A DNA stretch of 64,000 nt from Sweltsa coloradensis (GCA_024449915.1 JAMZAV010000355.1:370449-434448); one strand, 5' to 3'; counted from the stretch's first letter, positions 22,279 through 33,974 are shown. Notes: generated from the letters alone by a model not told the origin. Numbers and translations are program-made.

Positions 22279-24885
22279 AAATGTCAAGAGATGGCGCTAG
22301 TGGTTACCGCGTGAATACAAAGATGTCGGCTACGATGAGGTCGCTCACGCTGGCGCACCGTGAGGCTCCGTATGCGAGGGCCCCGTCAAACAGGGGCTAT
22401 TTACATTATTTTGATCTAGTGACATTTTGGAATGCCATCACATAGTTCTCACAACTGAAATAAATTAATGTGTGTACTCATTGGTTCCTAGTTAATAATC
22501 TGTCGGTGTGAATGAATATGCATACGATGTCATACTTGCTGTGACATGTGCCTGTGCACAACGCTGAAAATCAACTTTTATCTTGAACACAATATCGCAA
22601 AACAACGGTTAATTTTACATTCGATTCCAACTAAGTATTCTACTTACATTATAGAAAAGTCAAAGGGATCGAAATAATCCAGTTTGCATACAAAACTCAG
22701 ACTCAGAGACAGTAGGCCGTAATAGGAATTCTTAGCACTTTCCTAATTATTTTGCAAATAAACTTATGAAACTAAGGTGACTAGGACCAACATATTTTTA
22801 TTTTAAAACTTTTGAACAATAAATAGCACGTAAAATAAATATACTTTTCAATAACAAAGTATGAATATACGAATTGAAATATACAGTAGGGCCCTACAAG
22901 TGGATATGAAACACTAAGTTACATTTTTATACAACAATAATCAAATACACAAATAAACGCTTATAAATAAATAATTACCGAGTATCAATGGAAATAAATG
23001 AAGTGCACATATATTTCCAAACAAAAAGTGAAATAATAATAATTATTATTATGCCAGACATCGCTCCAAAATAATGGTAATTAACCATTAATTAAACACC
23101 ATTGAGCCTATTTGCGATTCATTCATTGGGAGTACTAAGAACTTCATACTAAATTGCCAAGTTTATAGTTGTTTGGAAACAATGAAAATAAAATTCGAAA
23201 GTAGATGATAAAAATTGTTTTCTACTACACTTGGGCCTAATCGTACGCAAGTTTAAGTATCTTTATCTGCATTTTATTTTGTATTGTAACAAAATAGGCA
23301 GGTTTGCTACCTTAGAGTTTGCTACACATTGTAAAACATCTTAGGCCTATATTTCGTTTCGTAGGAATTAAAATGTCCCAACTGCCAAGGGACAAACTTG
23401 TCTGTCTTCTGTTGTCTAACTACGTAGGCCTATACATGGTCGTGTGAGTATATTTGGGAGGAAATGTATACAAAGGATATTCAAATGTGACTGATCCAGC
23501 ATTCACTTTTTACTGAGTAAACCTTAGGTAAAACGTTCAGTGAAGATTTCTGATGGTGGGAATCAACTCGTCGACCTTTCAAATATGTGTCTCACTCTCA
23601 CGTGAACGGCAATGGGATGTTTGAACTACCACTATCGATATTGCAAATTACTGAACCCTTTAACAAACAATTGAATACATCTTTCAGCGAGTTACTGAAT
23701 TTTTATAGTTTTATCATCCGTGGAATAAAGCAGACTAGCTATACATATAGTATATATTCTATACTGAAAAAGTACAATTATTATTGATACTCTGATTACA
23801 ATCCATACCTACAATATTATTGTTTCGTGTTCTAAAATCGAAATACTTACTGTTTGTTTATAAACCTTGAGGCGTAAACCACTATTATTACACCGTCAGC
23901 TAGAAATAATATAAAGAAATTGCCCATCTTCGGAATTTACTTAGAATCAGGCCTGTATTCTCACAAAACTTTGAGAACCTAGATCTTACTTTATTTATTG
24001 CTATCTCATCTTCTTTGGTATAATTGTGCCGTCTTTAATGGTTGGCTTAGTGGTTTAACCTTATATGCAACTCAGAACACAACAATATCGTTCACTATTC
24101 GAAATCATCTTGGACGAAAACTTCGCCGCGCCGTGTAGTTTTAAACGCAAGCGCCACACCCACCTCCGGAGCGACCTCATCTGAGCGTTTCGCCGTTTCT
24201 CCGCTTGGCGCGTGTCGTTTCTTTTTAAAGGCGAATTCCCCTAAACCTAAACTAAGTTATTCGATAGATTAGAAGTGAAATATCCAGTTATTCATCAATG
24301 ATCATCATTAAAGGCTAGCTGTTGCGGATGGAGCCTTGACTGATTCATGGATTGCGGAGGGGGGGGGGCAGCTGTGATTTTAAAAAAAGGCAAGGGGAGG
24401 AGGGGGGTGTACAAACACTTAAGTGGAAAATAACTCATTATTTTATAACAATAACAACGTTTTACGTCATGAGGTTTTTATGAAAAACAAAAATCATAAT
24501 ATTACCTAGGGCGACGGTCGTTCGCCCGCAGCCAAGCGCACGCGACTGCTAGAAGGCGATGACTAGCTCGACCCTGTTTACTCCTACCCGAGTTGGGGGG
24601 TTTTCAGCTATCTGCACACGCCGTCCCGAAAGATTTACAATCTTGAAACTCGGTATATGACCTGATGTGGTCCATGACATACAAAAAAAAAAACAGCCCG
24701 ATCCGATAACCCGTTCTGTGTTAAAAAAGTGCGTAAAAATCGAAGAAAATCTTCCGGCTGGCTGGTTGGTTGGTTGGTGGTGGGATTCTGACAGAGAGGA
24801 ATAAGAGCCTACAGAGGAAACGGTGCATCTTAGAACTATGAAACTTGGACCACACTTAGATGTACCTCAGACTCGCATACTTCCG
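22279..24885. other. Non-genic stretch, probably unique DNA
   Basis: I see no convincing exon, RNA gene or known repeat. A G-rich block lies at 24356-24408 (G10 plus GGGGAGGAGGGGGG). A (TGGT)n-like run is at 24762-24780. Between about 24600 and 24885 the style ('cttgaaactcggtatatgac', 'gaaacttggaccacac') recalls HINE bodies, but no HINE termini are present. Confidence 0.4.
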
Positions 24886-25890
24886 CCGAGAGGCAAGCAA
24901 TATTCAACCCCCAACACCCCCTAAATCATCCCCTAAAATTGAAATAATTCATAGCTCTAACCCAAAATTGAATTTTTAATCAAATTAGTTATTAAAATTA
25001 TGTTCTAATGTGTTTTCCCAATCGGCCTATTCTCATTATAAAAACCACATTTTGTCAACCCCCATCCCTAATAGTTTATATTATTTTTACCTTGATTTCC
25101 AGCATTATCCACGAAGGCACCTAATGAGTAATCATCATGAAATTTAACATGATGGTACATACTAATATGAAAAATATTTCACCGAGTGGCAAGCGATATT
25201 CCACCCCCAACATCCCCTAAATCATCCCCTAAAATAAGAATAATCCATAGCTCTAACCCAAATTTGAATTTTTATTCAAATTAGTAAGTTATGTTTTAAT
25301 GTGTTTTAACCCAATCGTCCTATTCTTATTTCCTTAACCATAATTTTTCAACCCCCATCCCTAATAGTTTTTATTATTTTTACCTTGATTTCCAGCATTC
25401 ACCATGAAGGCACCTAATGAGTTATCAGCATGAAATTTGGCATGATGGAACATACAAATATGAAAAATAATTTGCCGAGAGGCAAGCGATATTCCACCCC
25501 CAACACCCCCCAAAATTGGAATAATTCATAGCTCTAACCCAAAATTGAATTTTTTTTTTAAATTAGAAAATTATGTTTTAATGTGTTTTAACCCAATCGG
25601 CCTATTCTCATTTCTTAAACCACATTTTTCAACCCCCATCCCTAATAGTTAATGTTATTTTTACCTTGATTTACAGCAATCACCATGAAGGCACCGAATG
25701 AGTTATCAGGATGAAATTTGGCGTGATGGTACATAAGAATATGAATCATAATAATCCGCCAGGAGGCAACCGATATTTCACACTCACTGTTCCCTACCAC
25801 CCTTAACTTTGGGAAAAACTTTAGGTCGTATTTAATACAATTTTAATATTTTAATTGCTGATTAAAATTAAGAGTCAATGTGTTATATTC
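24886..25890. repeat. Tandem repeat, ~293 bp unit, about 3.5 copies
   Basis: Units begin with 'ccgagaggcaagc' or variants at 24886, 25182, 25475 and 25756, giving spacings of 296, 293 and 281. Shared landmarks in order: 'acccccaacacccccta', 'catagctctaaccc', 'aatcggcctattctcat', 'cccatccctaatagtt' and 'aaggcacctaatgag'. The fourth unit is diverged and partial. There is no conserved reading frame, so it is a minisatellite-like block rather than coding repeats. Confidence 0.8.
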
Positions 25891-26096
25891 CGGTCAAAAA
25901 ATCATTCACACAAACACCCAAGACGACATTAACCATTGGAAATTTAATAAAAACATTATATATTGCCAACTACAGATTGTAAACAAAAACACAAGATGGT
26001 AACTTTTGTTTCATGACAATCTGTTTTAAAAGGCACTGTATCCACCTTTACACGTATTTCACGCCTTGATATGAAACAAACAACAAAAAGATGTGA

Positions 26097-26615
26097 TATC
26101 TCCCCGAAATACAAAAAAATTTGTAAAAAAACGGCAGCCAAGCTCTCCTTCCAAAGTCTTCGGCTGTGAATGCTGTGAGATATAGAAGTTGAGCCAAGCA
26201 TTTCATTCTTTCTCCCTAGTTTCGCATTGAAAAGAAGTAAGATCATTTCGCCTGTTGACGAGCGCCAAGCCAACCATTTTCGTGGTAAAAAAAGTAAAAA
26301 TTTTAAACTCAAAATCATAAAAAAATTACTTGGCTATTGATTTTGGTACGAGGACTCTATAAAAGTCAATGGCCAAGTAATTTTTTTATGATTTTGAGTT
26401 TAAAATTTTTACTTTTTTTACCACGAAAATGGTTAGCTTGGCGCTCGTCAACAGGCGAAATGATCTTACTTCTTTTCAATGTGAAACTAAGGAGAAAGAA
26501 TGAAATGCTTGGCTCAACTTCTATATCTCACAGCATTCACAGCCGAAGATTTTGGAAGGAGAGCTTGGCTGCCGTTTTTTTTTTTTTTTTACAAATTTTT
26601 GTATTTTGGGGGGAT
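26097..26615. repeat. Near-perfect inverted repeat (hairpin), ~240 bp arms, 37 bp loop
   Basis: The left arm (about 26097-26334) and right arm (26372-26615) are reverse complements with about four substitutions plus homopolymer length differences. The 37-bp loop contains CTATAAAAG near 26354 and short ATTGA/TCAAT complements that extend the stem. The same 'protein' is open on the minus strand in the left arm and the plus strand in the right arm simply because the arms are copies. It may be a hairpin-RNA locus, a foldback element or a local inverted duplication; sequence alone cannot decide. Confidence 0.85.
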
Positions 26616-27775
26616 CAAAACTAAATCAAAACAAACAAAGACAATAGCCAAGGTAGATAAGATTTAACATTTCATTCATTTCATTTGACAAACAACGATG
26701 TGATATAAACAGACAAAATAATATCCCTTGTTAATAATGGGTATCCTAGTAACAATATTAATTAAGTCTTATTATGACGGTTGACACTTCTTCCAAAGCC
26801 TCTGTCAATGTTTGTTACAGGCTTGAGTACACTTTTCGCGCCAACTTAACTTCTTGAACCGATGTGGGTGCAGCGGGTGCAGCCCAAGGATAGTAGATGG
26901 GAGAGGATGCCTCGATGGCCAATTTCGCCCGCGGCACCGGTCTGCTGCCGTGACGTCAGAGCTAGACCCAGGCTGCGAGGCTGGCCCATCTCTTACCATT
27001 GTGTATCAAGTGCGAGAGCGTTCGAAAGGAGTAGACACGTGTGTTTGTGTTGCTTGTTCCAAATGAATTAACTGTACACTTCTGTAAATATATTTTACTT
27101 TATTTTTATGTGATAGTTTCTTATGTAGTGATGCCAGGCTTGCGCTGCACAGTTGCAGTGTGTCATCATGGATTTACAAGGCGCCAGTTACTAAGTTATT
27201 TTAAGTCCATGGTGTCATGTCATCTCATAGTCATAGATGCAAATAAGTCAACAATTTTTTGAGATGTCGATCAATATAATTCATGATTTGCTCCTTTTAT
27301 ATTGAGTAATTAATGTATTATACTATGTATTATTGATGTATTCATTCTGTATAATATTATGTATAATATTTTTTATTTCAACATTTCATTCCCATCATGA
27401 TGCACAGTATTGTGTATCCTTATATGATGTAAATAATTCAGTTATAGTCATGCACAATTATTTATTAGTATATTATTTGTGTATATATTTTCAATATTAT
27501 TGCTTGTGAGCTATTGAAGATGCACATTATTGAGTATTCTTATGTAGGCCTATCTATATTGTATTATATTTCATTGTCAATATTATATATGATAATAAAA
27601 TATTTACTTGCTGTATGGCCTCAGCATTGGTGGGTCTAACTTAAATTGTGTTGTCTGGATTTTGTATGTATTATTGTAAGCCTACATAAAACAAGAGTAT
27701 TTTTGGCACAGAGTTTTGAGTTATCAATGCCATATAATATATGAAATGAATGAACAATGAATGAAAAAAAACACT
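26616..27775. other. Non-genic stretch
   Basis: No gene is supported. A short GC-richer island at 26840-27020 contains TGACGTCA (26951-26958, a CRE-like palindrome) and could be promoter-like, but no exon follows that I can defend. The remainder is A/T-rich. Confidence 0.35.
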
Positions 27776-27830
27776 TGACCTAATTTTTTTGGGGGTCAGT
27801 GAAATTGAAGTCTTCGCTTCGCTCATCCAA
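27776..27830 (-). mobile_element. HINE-1 5'-end fragment
   Basis: Only about 55 bp of the HINE-1 5' terminus remain ('tttttttgggggtcagtg' ... 'cttcgcttcgctcatccaa'). No 3' end is nearby. Confidence 0.6.
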
Positions 27831-27973
27831 TTATTTATTTATTATTTATTTTCAGTTTGAAATGACAAAGTAAATACATTTAATTATAATACACATGTCA
27901 AGACATAATGATGGAAGATAGAAAATAGGGCAAGCTCCATACCACATATGTGTCTAACTACCATTTGTTTATA

Positions 27974-28714
27974 CTAGGCCGCTTCGCGAACGCCTTTTCC
28001 AGTCGCGTTGATGGATGAGCTTCTTTTTTAATATTTCTGTCCAATGATTATGTTTGAAGTGGGATCTCATTACTTTTTCTATAGTTACTTGTTAATTAAT
28101 TATACACCTGTGAAAGGCTTATATTATACCTTTATTTCTATGAATTTTGAACAACTTTTTCTTTCAAAAGACACAACATCACCATAACCTTTATGTCAAT
28201 GTAAAATATGAACGTTGTATTGTAGCCCCACCCGTTTGGTCTGTATCGGCCCAAATATCACGAAAATATCATATTAAAACCTGGGAAAAAATCGTAAAAG
28301 TACGATTTCTATGAGAAACATTTCTTCAAATGTCTCTAAAATCATAACATATATTATAATTATAGTGATTTTAAACGTTCCCATAAAGTTCCATCAAGAT
28401 CGGGGTAGCCGTTTGCAAAATATTACGAAAATGTCTCATTAAAAATATTTTTAAAATCGTCAAAGTACGATAATCATAAGAAATATTTTATTGATTGTAC
28501 CCAAAAACGTGCACGCAAGTATAAGTTCAGAGATTTTGAAAGTCCCCTCCAATTTTCATCAAGATCGCATATGCCGTTTGCCTGTTAGAGCACGAACAAA
28601 CAGACAAAAAACTAACATAAAAACTAAAACAAAACACTCGAGCTATTTTCCTTGGGTAACGTAAGTGAAAAAAAATACAGAAGTGAAATTGAAGTCTTCG
28701 CTTTGCTCAACCAA
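27974..28714 (-). mobile_element. HINE-3 copy 1, full length (741 bp)
   Basis: The left end CTAGGCCGCTTCGCGAACGC, followed by AGTCGCGTTGATGGATGAGC, is the complement of the 3' terminus: subterminal repeat, hairpin AACGC-11 nt-GCGTT, then a second palindrome CGCTTCGCG and CTAG. The right end is 'cttcgctttgctcaaccaa'. The body partly shares phrases with HINE-1 ('cacccgtttggtctg', 'tttgcctgttagagc') and is otherwise distinct. It is non-coding. Confidence 0.75.
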
Positions 28715-29016
28715 TAAATAATTAATAATACCCTATATTTAATATTAAATAATCGACGATGATGATGATGATGATGAATGATGTTCTATATACAGTAGAA
28801 AATTTATGGGTGATTAATGACAAATACAGTTAATTACAATATTTATAAACAGTTCATTTATGCAAGCATGTGATGTGAGTGTGAATGAGTGAGGATGCGA
28901 GTATGAGTGTGTGCATTTGTTATTACCTGTTGTGTTCTTTAGTCTTAAATGTTAATTTTGTATTTTTTTATAAGTGAAGAAATCGCGCTAAAATGCCAGT
29001 TTGTGTTGATTTCATA
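28715..29016. other. Non-genic spacer with (GAT)n
   Basis: A short (GAT)n run at 28756-28776 and 'gagtgtgaatgagtgagg' repeats are the only features visible. Confidence 0.4.
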
Positions 29017-31336
29017 CTAGGAAAACGCTTAAGTCCCGCCACGTTGTTGGATGAGCGTAATTGGTGAATTGAGCTGCCATGTGTTTTGCGGATTTTCTGT
29101 TGTTCTGTGAAAAAATCAGAACTTTGTTGAAATTTTTTTAAAATTAAATCAAATTAAATAAAAAATTAACTTTTTTTTAAAAAATTAATCGTAATTTTAA
29201 AAAAGGAAAAAATCGTAATATTGAAATTTTCACAAGAAATAATTATTCGATTACGCACAAATTTTACACGAATATATTAATTCTTAAAATTAAGGTTCTG
29301 TGAAAAAATCATTATAATCGGATAAAGCATGTAGGTGTTATAAGCAGAAGAAATTAAAAAAATCGTAAAATTGCGATTTTCATGAGAAATAATTATTTGA
29401 TTACGCTCAAATTTCACACGAATATATCAATTCATAAAATTAAGGTTCTGTGAAAAAATCATTACAATCGGATAAAGCATGTAGGAGTTATAGGCACCGA
29501 GCGTTCATACAACTAGCGCCATCCGTGGACGAATCCGGAACAACTTGACTGAATGATCGTCTTCCTTGCGCACTTTCCTATGCTATTAGCTCACATGTCA
29601 GAGTGAATTATTTTAGTTTTTACTGTATTGCAGGACTATAATGGATGTTGAGAATGTTTGTAGGATATTCAGGAAGTCCTGTTGCATTGTTGGCTGTTCA
29701 AATTGAATCGCCAACACAGAAAAATATGTTATATTTTACAGTTTTCCTGGCAGACCCCATGAGAGGGAATGGCGCGGCAGACTGGTCCAAAAGCAGTGAA
29801 TGGATAGATAAAAGTTTTTCTGTAACCCTACATTTATTACTAATGCAAACAGTGTATTTATTAGACACAAACCTGAACATTGGCCGATAAGTAATAGCCA
29901 ATAGTCCTTGGTCCAGCTAGACATATCTGTGGAAGGTCTGAAGTTGTGACTGAGTAGGCCTAATTTCCATCATGACAGTTGACAGATCATGTGGCAGACA
30001 GAACCTAGCAGACGAAGTCGTATTGTTTTCATTTTGGTATTTTGCACATGCTAAAATTTGAAATTGGACTCATCATAAATAGACCCTAATTATTAACCTA
30101 GGCCTAGTCCACATTCACTGAAATTGGGGTAGATTTAGATTTGATATCGCCAGGAAGGCAGCTAGGCCTAGACCCTACCTAGGCGTAGGCCTCTGGCCTA
30201 GGAAACTTTTTTTTTTGACCTAGGTCTTATCTCTTTGCCTATATCTGTCAGGACAGTCAGTAGCAAAGATGTCAGTAGTGTCTACTAAATAATGCATTGT
30301 TGCCCATGTCACTGGATTCGGTTCTTATACAAAGTAAAGTGGCCAGGGCCTAGGGGTGCAGCTTTTAACCATAGGCCTAGGCCTACAGAAGAATCAACAC
30401 AAAACCTGACAGAAAGCTGCTCAAACTGTTCTCAAGAAACTAAGCCTCAGAGCCTAGGCATAATTGTAGCATGTAGGGTTTAACTTTATGCCCCTGGGAC
30501 ATTTTTTAATGTAGGTAACTAGGCCTAATGCACTTCAAATCAATTATTCACGAAACATCGGCTTAGACCTTGCTGCGTGTTGCGAGTGAACTTCGTGATA
30601 TATTGTGAGTGTTTGGGTATTTATTTCCTATTCTAGTGATATCTTCGTTGACTTGTTATTACACTGAAATCACGATTCTCTGTCTTATTTCACGTGTCAA
30701 GCAGGGTTTTGTCTCTAAAAGCTCTGGATAGGGGCTAGTCAAGTTGTGAATCGTTTGGAATTGCAAACAAAAACATCCACTTTTAATCATGATATTTAGC
30801 AACTAAAACTATTTTTGTAATGGTGTTTTAGGCCTATACTTTTTCAGAAAAACGATAATAAGATAAGAAGCGATTGTTTGTTTTCATATATTGCATGAAC
30901 CTTCTGAAAACCACATTTAATAACACAATTCGCGTTGTTATAGCCATTACAGCAATGTCAAATTCTACATGTGATTCAGTCAACTTGTTCCCCCAGTGGC
31001 CGCCCAGAGCGCTGCGTGTATTTTTAGTGGCGCGCTCAGTGGCTAATCTCGGTCCCTATAAGTCGAAGAAATTTTTTAAAAATCGAAAAAAATCGTAAAA
31101 TTGCGATTTTCATGAGAAATAATTTTTCGATTGCGCTCAAAAACGTGGCAGTTCTTAGTTCAGAGATTTCGAAGGCCTCCATAAAATTTCATCGCAATCG
31201 AAGTATCGGTTAAGCCGGAATCGTGTTAACAGACAGACAAAAATACAGAAAGAAAGAAAGAAAAAAAAAACATTCCGGATTTTTTTCTCCAGTGTAGTGA
31301 AATGGAATCTTCGCTTCGCTCGCTACGCTCATCCAA
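29017..31336 (-). mobile_element. HINE-2 copy split by a 1.56 kb insertion
   Basis: The CTAG end and subterminal repeat start at 29017 and the body runs to 29492 ('gtaggagttata'). It resumes at 31057 with 'tataagtcgaag' and ends 'cgctacgctcatccaa' at 31336. In other HINE-2 copies the phrase 'gttataagtcgaag' is continuous at this very point. That proves one element split by the insertion at 29493-31056. Confidence 0.85.
29493..31056. mobile_element. 1,564 bp TIR element with TATA duplication, family unknown
   Basis: Boundaries are fixed by the interrupted HINE-2. TATA lies at 29489-29492 and 31057-31060. The ends are imperfect inverted repeats: GGCACCGAG at the left and CTCGGTCCC (complement GGGACCGAG) at the right, followed inside by GCGCC-rich sequence. 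The middle (30080-30540) is packed with TAGGCCTA/CCTAGGC palindromes. An 81-codon frame at 29645-29890 has no recognisable domain. It looks like a non-autonomous DNA transposon with a 4-bp duplication; I cannot name the superfamily. Confidence 0.7.
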
Positions 31337-31389
31337 ATATTAATCTTAGGTATTTAATATTTATACTAAACAGTTTAACAGTGCAGGAT

Positions 31390-31820
31390 TGTTTTGTCAC
31401 AGATGATGGACTACACTGCGTTATATGCATTTCAAAACATGTTAAATAATTTAAAAAATACAATCCAGAAATAACAAAATCTTTCCCGACCATTGAACCC
31501 ACGTCTCCCACATTTCAGCTATAAGGGCGCTTTAGCCAACTCGACTAGGGAAACGCCAAAGTCGTTGTTACACGAGTGAGAGAGTCATGTGTTGAGTACG
31601 CGGGAACATTTGCATTTAAGTTTGATTATAATATTCGTATAAATAATAGGGTATTTAAGTTTAGGTCATAGTTTAGGCCATAATGCTCCACTGTAGCATT
31701 AGTCACTCAACGCTATGATAGGCTATGGAGGCCTCAGTTAGGGGGAAGAAAAGGAATGTTACCGGGTACTCAACACATGGCTCACTCACTCGTCTAACAA
31801 CGACTTTGGCGTTTCCCTAG
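31390..31820 (+). mobile_element. HINE-5 3' half
   Basis: Homologous to the second half of HINE-5 from 'ttgtcacagatgatggac' to the CGTTTCCCTAG end (31810-31820). It includes the tRNA-like B-box region near 31495 and the internal inverted terminus at about 31540-31575. The 5' half is missing. An (AT)n microsatellite follows at 31827-31854. Confidence 0.7.
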
Positions 31821-31821
31821 T

Positions 31822-31859
<38 letters not shown>

Positions 31860-31908
31860 ATATATTAATATTACATGCAGTTATTACAAAACAATTTGAC
31901 ATCGTTGT

Positions 31909-31938
31909 CCACAAAGCCACATAGCGGCTTGTCTGTGG
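31909..31938 (-). other. LINE 3'-UTR hairpin (copy 1)
   Basis: On the minus strand: outer stem CCACA/TGTGG, inner stem AAGCC/GGCTT around a 7-nt loop. Homologous hairpins at 33635-33659, 40282-40313, 42583-42614 and 54486-54515 keep the pairing with different bases, which supports a structured RNA element. Confidence 0.7.
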
Positions 31939-32868
31939 ATTATAAAACATATTATATTGTACATGGATCAGACAGACATAATTAAATTTAAATTTTATTA
32001 CACAAATAATGTTCATAGGCTAAATTAAAACTGAAATAAATAATTATACAACAACGAGAATACGATTTTACAATACTGAAATACATTAATTGAATTTGAT
32101 ATGCAGGCGAGAACATTCCTACACGACAAAAATCGCGAATGTATAACAAAGAAATAGTTTTTAAATGAACCAAATTAAAATGAATAATAAGTTAATCAAT
32201 AGGCCTATCTATGGAACAAAATAAGTAAATTTTAAGTTTATTTTTAACCTCACTATACGATTGCAAATCTTTCATGTCCTCTGGTAATTGATTAAACGTG
32301 GGAATACACAAGAGTTCTCTGGCCGTACTTATTGATGTATTCTGGAATATTGAAGTTAGTTTTTAACAAAAATCTTGTATTATATTGATGCTCATTGCGT
32401 GAATTTTTGTAGGTCTAAAATAATATTCAACCAAAAGGCGAAATCGATACAGTAAAGAAACAGGCAATAAAAAGCTATATGTGTACAAGTCATGTGTATG
32501 GAAAACGATTGAGTTTTTGTTATCTGGGATAATGAGTTTTAACATTTTATTTTGCAGAACTTTAATGGGTTTTAAGTGATTGTTACTCGCATTGCCCCAT
32601 GCTAATAGACCATAAGAAATTATTGATTCTGCCAAGGAGATATAAACAGTTCGCAAGGTAGTATAAAGCAAAATATATTTTAATTTATATAATTGAAATG
32701 CGCAACTTCTAAGCTTTTTGCAAACTGAATCAATGTGAGGCTTCCAACTAAAATATTTATCTACTATCAATCCTAGATACACGTGAGTATCAACACACTC
32801 GATCTCCTCAACACATTCACATACCTTCACACTATTACTAGTATGCAAACACTCATTGGAATGACTTA

Positions 32869-33447
32869 CTAGGAAAACGCTTTAGTCCCGCCGCGTTGTT
32901 GGATGAGTGTAATAGGTGTATTGAGCTGCCATGTGTTATGCGGATTTTCTGTTGTTCTGTGAAAAAATCATTACTAAGTTGAAGATTTTTTTTAAAATTA
33001 ATATTTAAATTAAATTAAAAATAAACTTTAATTTTTAATTTTTTTAGTTAATCGTAATTTAAAAAAAAATCCTAAAATTGCGATTTTCATAAGAAATAAT
33101 TATTTGATTGCGCTTAAGTTTCACACGAATATAATAATTCATAAAATTATGGTTCTGTGAAAAAATCATAACAATCGGATAAGGCAAGTAGGTGTTATAA
33201 GTAGAAGAAAGTTTTCAAAAATCGAAAAAAAACGTAAAAATGCGATTTTAATGAGAAATAATTTTTCGATTGCGCTCAAAAACGTGGAAGAGATTTCGAA
33301 GGCCTCCTTAAAATTACATCGCAATTGGAGTATCGGTTTAGCCGGAATTGTGTTGACAAACACACAAAAATACAAAGAAGAAAAAAAAAACATTCCGGAT
33401 TTTTTTCTCCAGTGTAGTGAAGTGGAATCTTCGCTTCGCTCATCCAA
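32869..33447 (-). mobile_element. HINE-2 copy nested in a LINE
   Basis: CTAGGAAAACGCTTTAGTCC at the left and 'cttcgcttcgctcatccaa' at the right, with no TCGCTACGC unit at the 5' end. The subterminal copy TTGGATGAGTG follows the left end. About two internal ~160 bp units. The LINE open frame stops at its left edge. Confidence 0.8.
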
Positions 33448-33496
33448 TAAATGAATGCTATCCGAACGTTATTCATTAAAAGGCGAGCAAATGTGT

Positions 33497-33534
33497 AATA
33501 ATAATAATAATTTTTATTATAATAATAATAATAA

Positions 33535-33567
<33 letters not shown>

Positions 33568-33658
33568 TTTTTTTTTTTTTTTATTTATTGAAGCAAACAA
33601 CTAAATTGGAACAATATTCACATACATTTCCTCCCACTAAGCCAAATGGCTCATCAGT

Positions 33659-33711
<53 letters not shown>

Positions 33712-33721
33712 TAATAATTAA

Positions 33722-33782
<61 letters not shown>
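33497..33782. repeat. (AAT)n microsatellite arrays around a LINE end
   Basis: Two (AAT)n arrays, 33497-33563 and 33660-33782, separated by a 95-bp LINE end. Together with arrays at 36966-37046, 38373-38478, 40085-40218, 42406-42520, 43783-43835, 54236-54420 and 58659-58760 they mark LINE boundaries throughout the window. Poly-Asn, poly-Ile and poly-Leu frames through them are meaningless. Confidence 0.9.
33564..33659 (-). mobile_element. Very short 5'-truncated LINE end between (AAT)n arrays
   Basis: About 95 bp starting with a T-run (the A-run of the element on the minus strand) and carrying the 3'-UTR hairpin CACT/AGTG with inner stem AGCC/GGCT at 33635-33659. It is flanked by (AAT)n at 33497-33563 and 33660-33782. 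It looks like a retrotransposition event that copied only the 3' end. Confidence 0.6.
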
Positions 33783-33784
<2 letters not shown>

Positions 33785-33974
33785 AACAACAGAAAGATTG
33801 ACACTTCCAAGAGAACAAGGGGGACGGGGCCTAGTTGATCTACACAATTTGTATTATGAACAACCAGATATTATAAGAATTTTTATTTTTACAAAAAGTA
33901 ACCAATCTACACTACACAGGGCTGTGGCGCTAGCTGACAAATCATTAACTTAATCATTACCTCTACAGACATAA

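Larger units (their letters stand above)
31861..33495 (-). pseudogene. Jockey-like LINE, 5'-truncated, split by HINE-2
   Basis: Minus strand. A 161-codon open piece (32363-32848) encodes the region after the RT catalytic motif: YLGLIVDKYFSWKPHID, SIISYGLLAWGNAS and VLQNKMLKLI, matching the LINEs at 40.2-43.8 kb. Further C-terminal residues continue to about 32220 in another frame. A 3' UTR with the conserved hairpin at 31909-31938 follows. A HINE-2 interrupts it at 32869-33447, and traces of upstream coding resume to about 33495, where the truncated end abuts (AAT)n. Confidence 0.75.

Noticed and set aside
26337..26624. A ~90-residue 'conserved protein' seen on the minus strand at 25956-26318 and the plus strand here
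   Set aside because: The two frames are identical only because they lie in the two arms of the inverted repeat; nothing else supports translation.
26840..27066. Possible CpG/CRE-type promoter with short ORFs
   Set aside because: TGACGTCA and a modest GC rise are present, but no downstream exon, start context or conservation can be shown.
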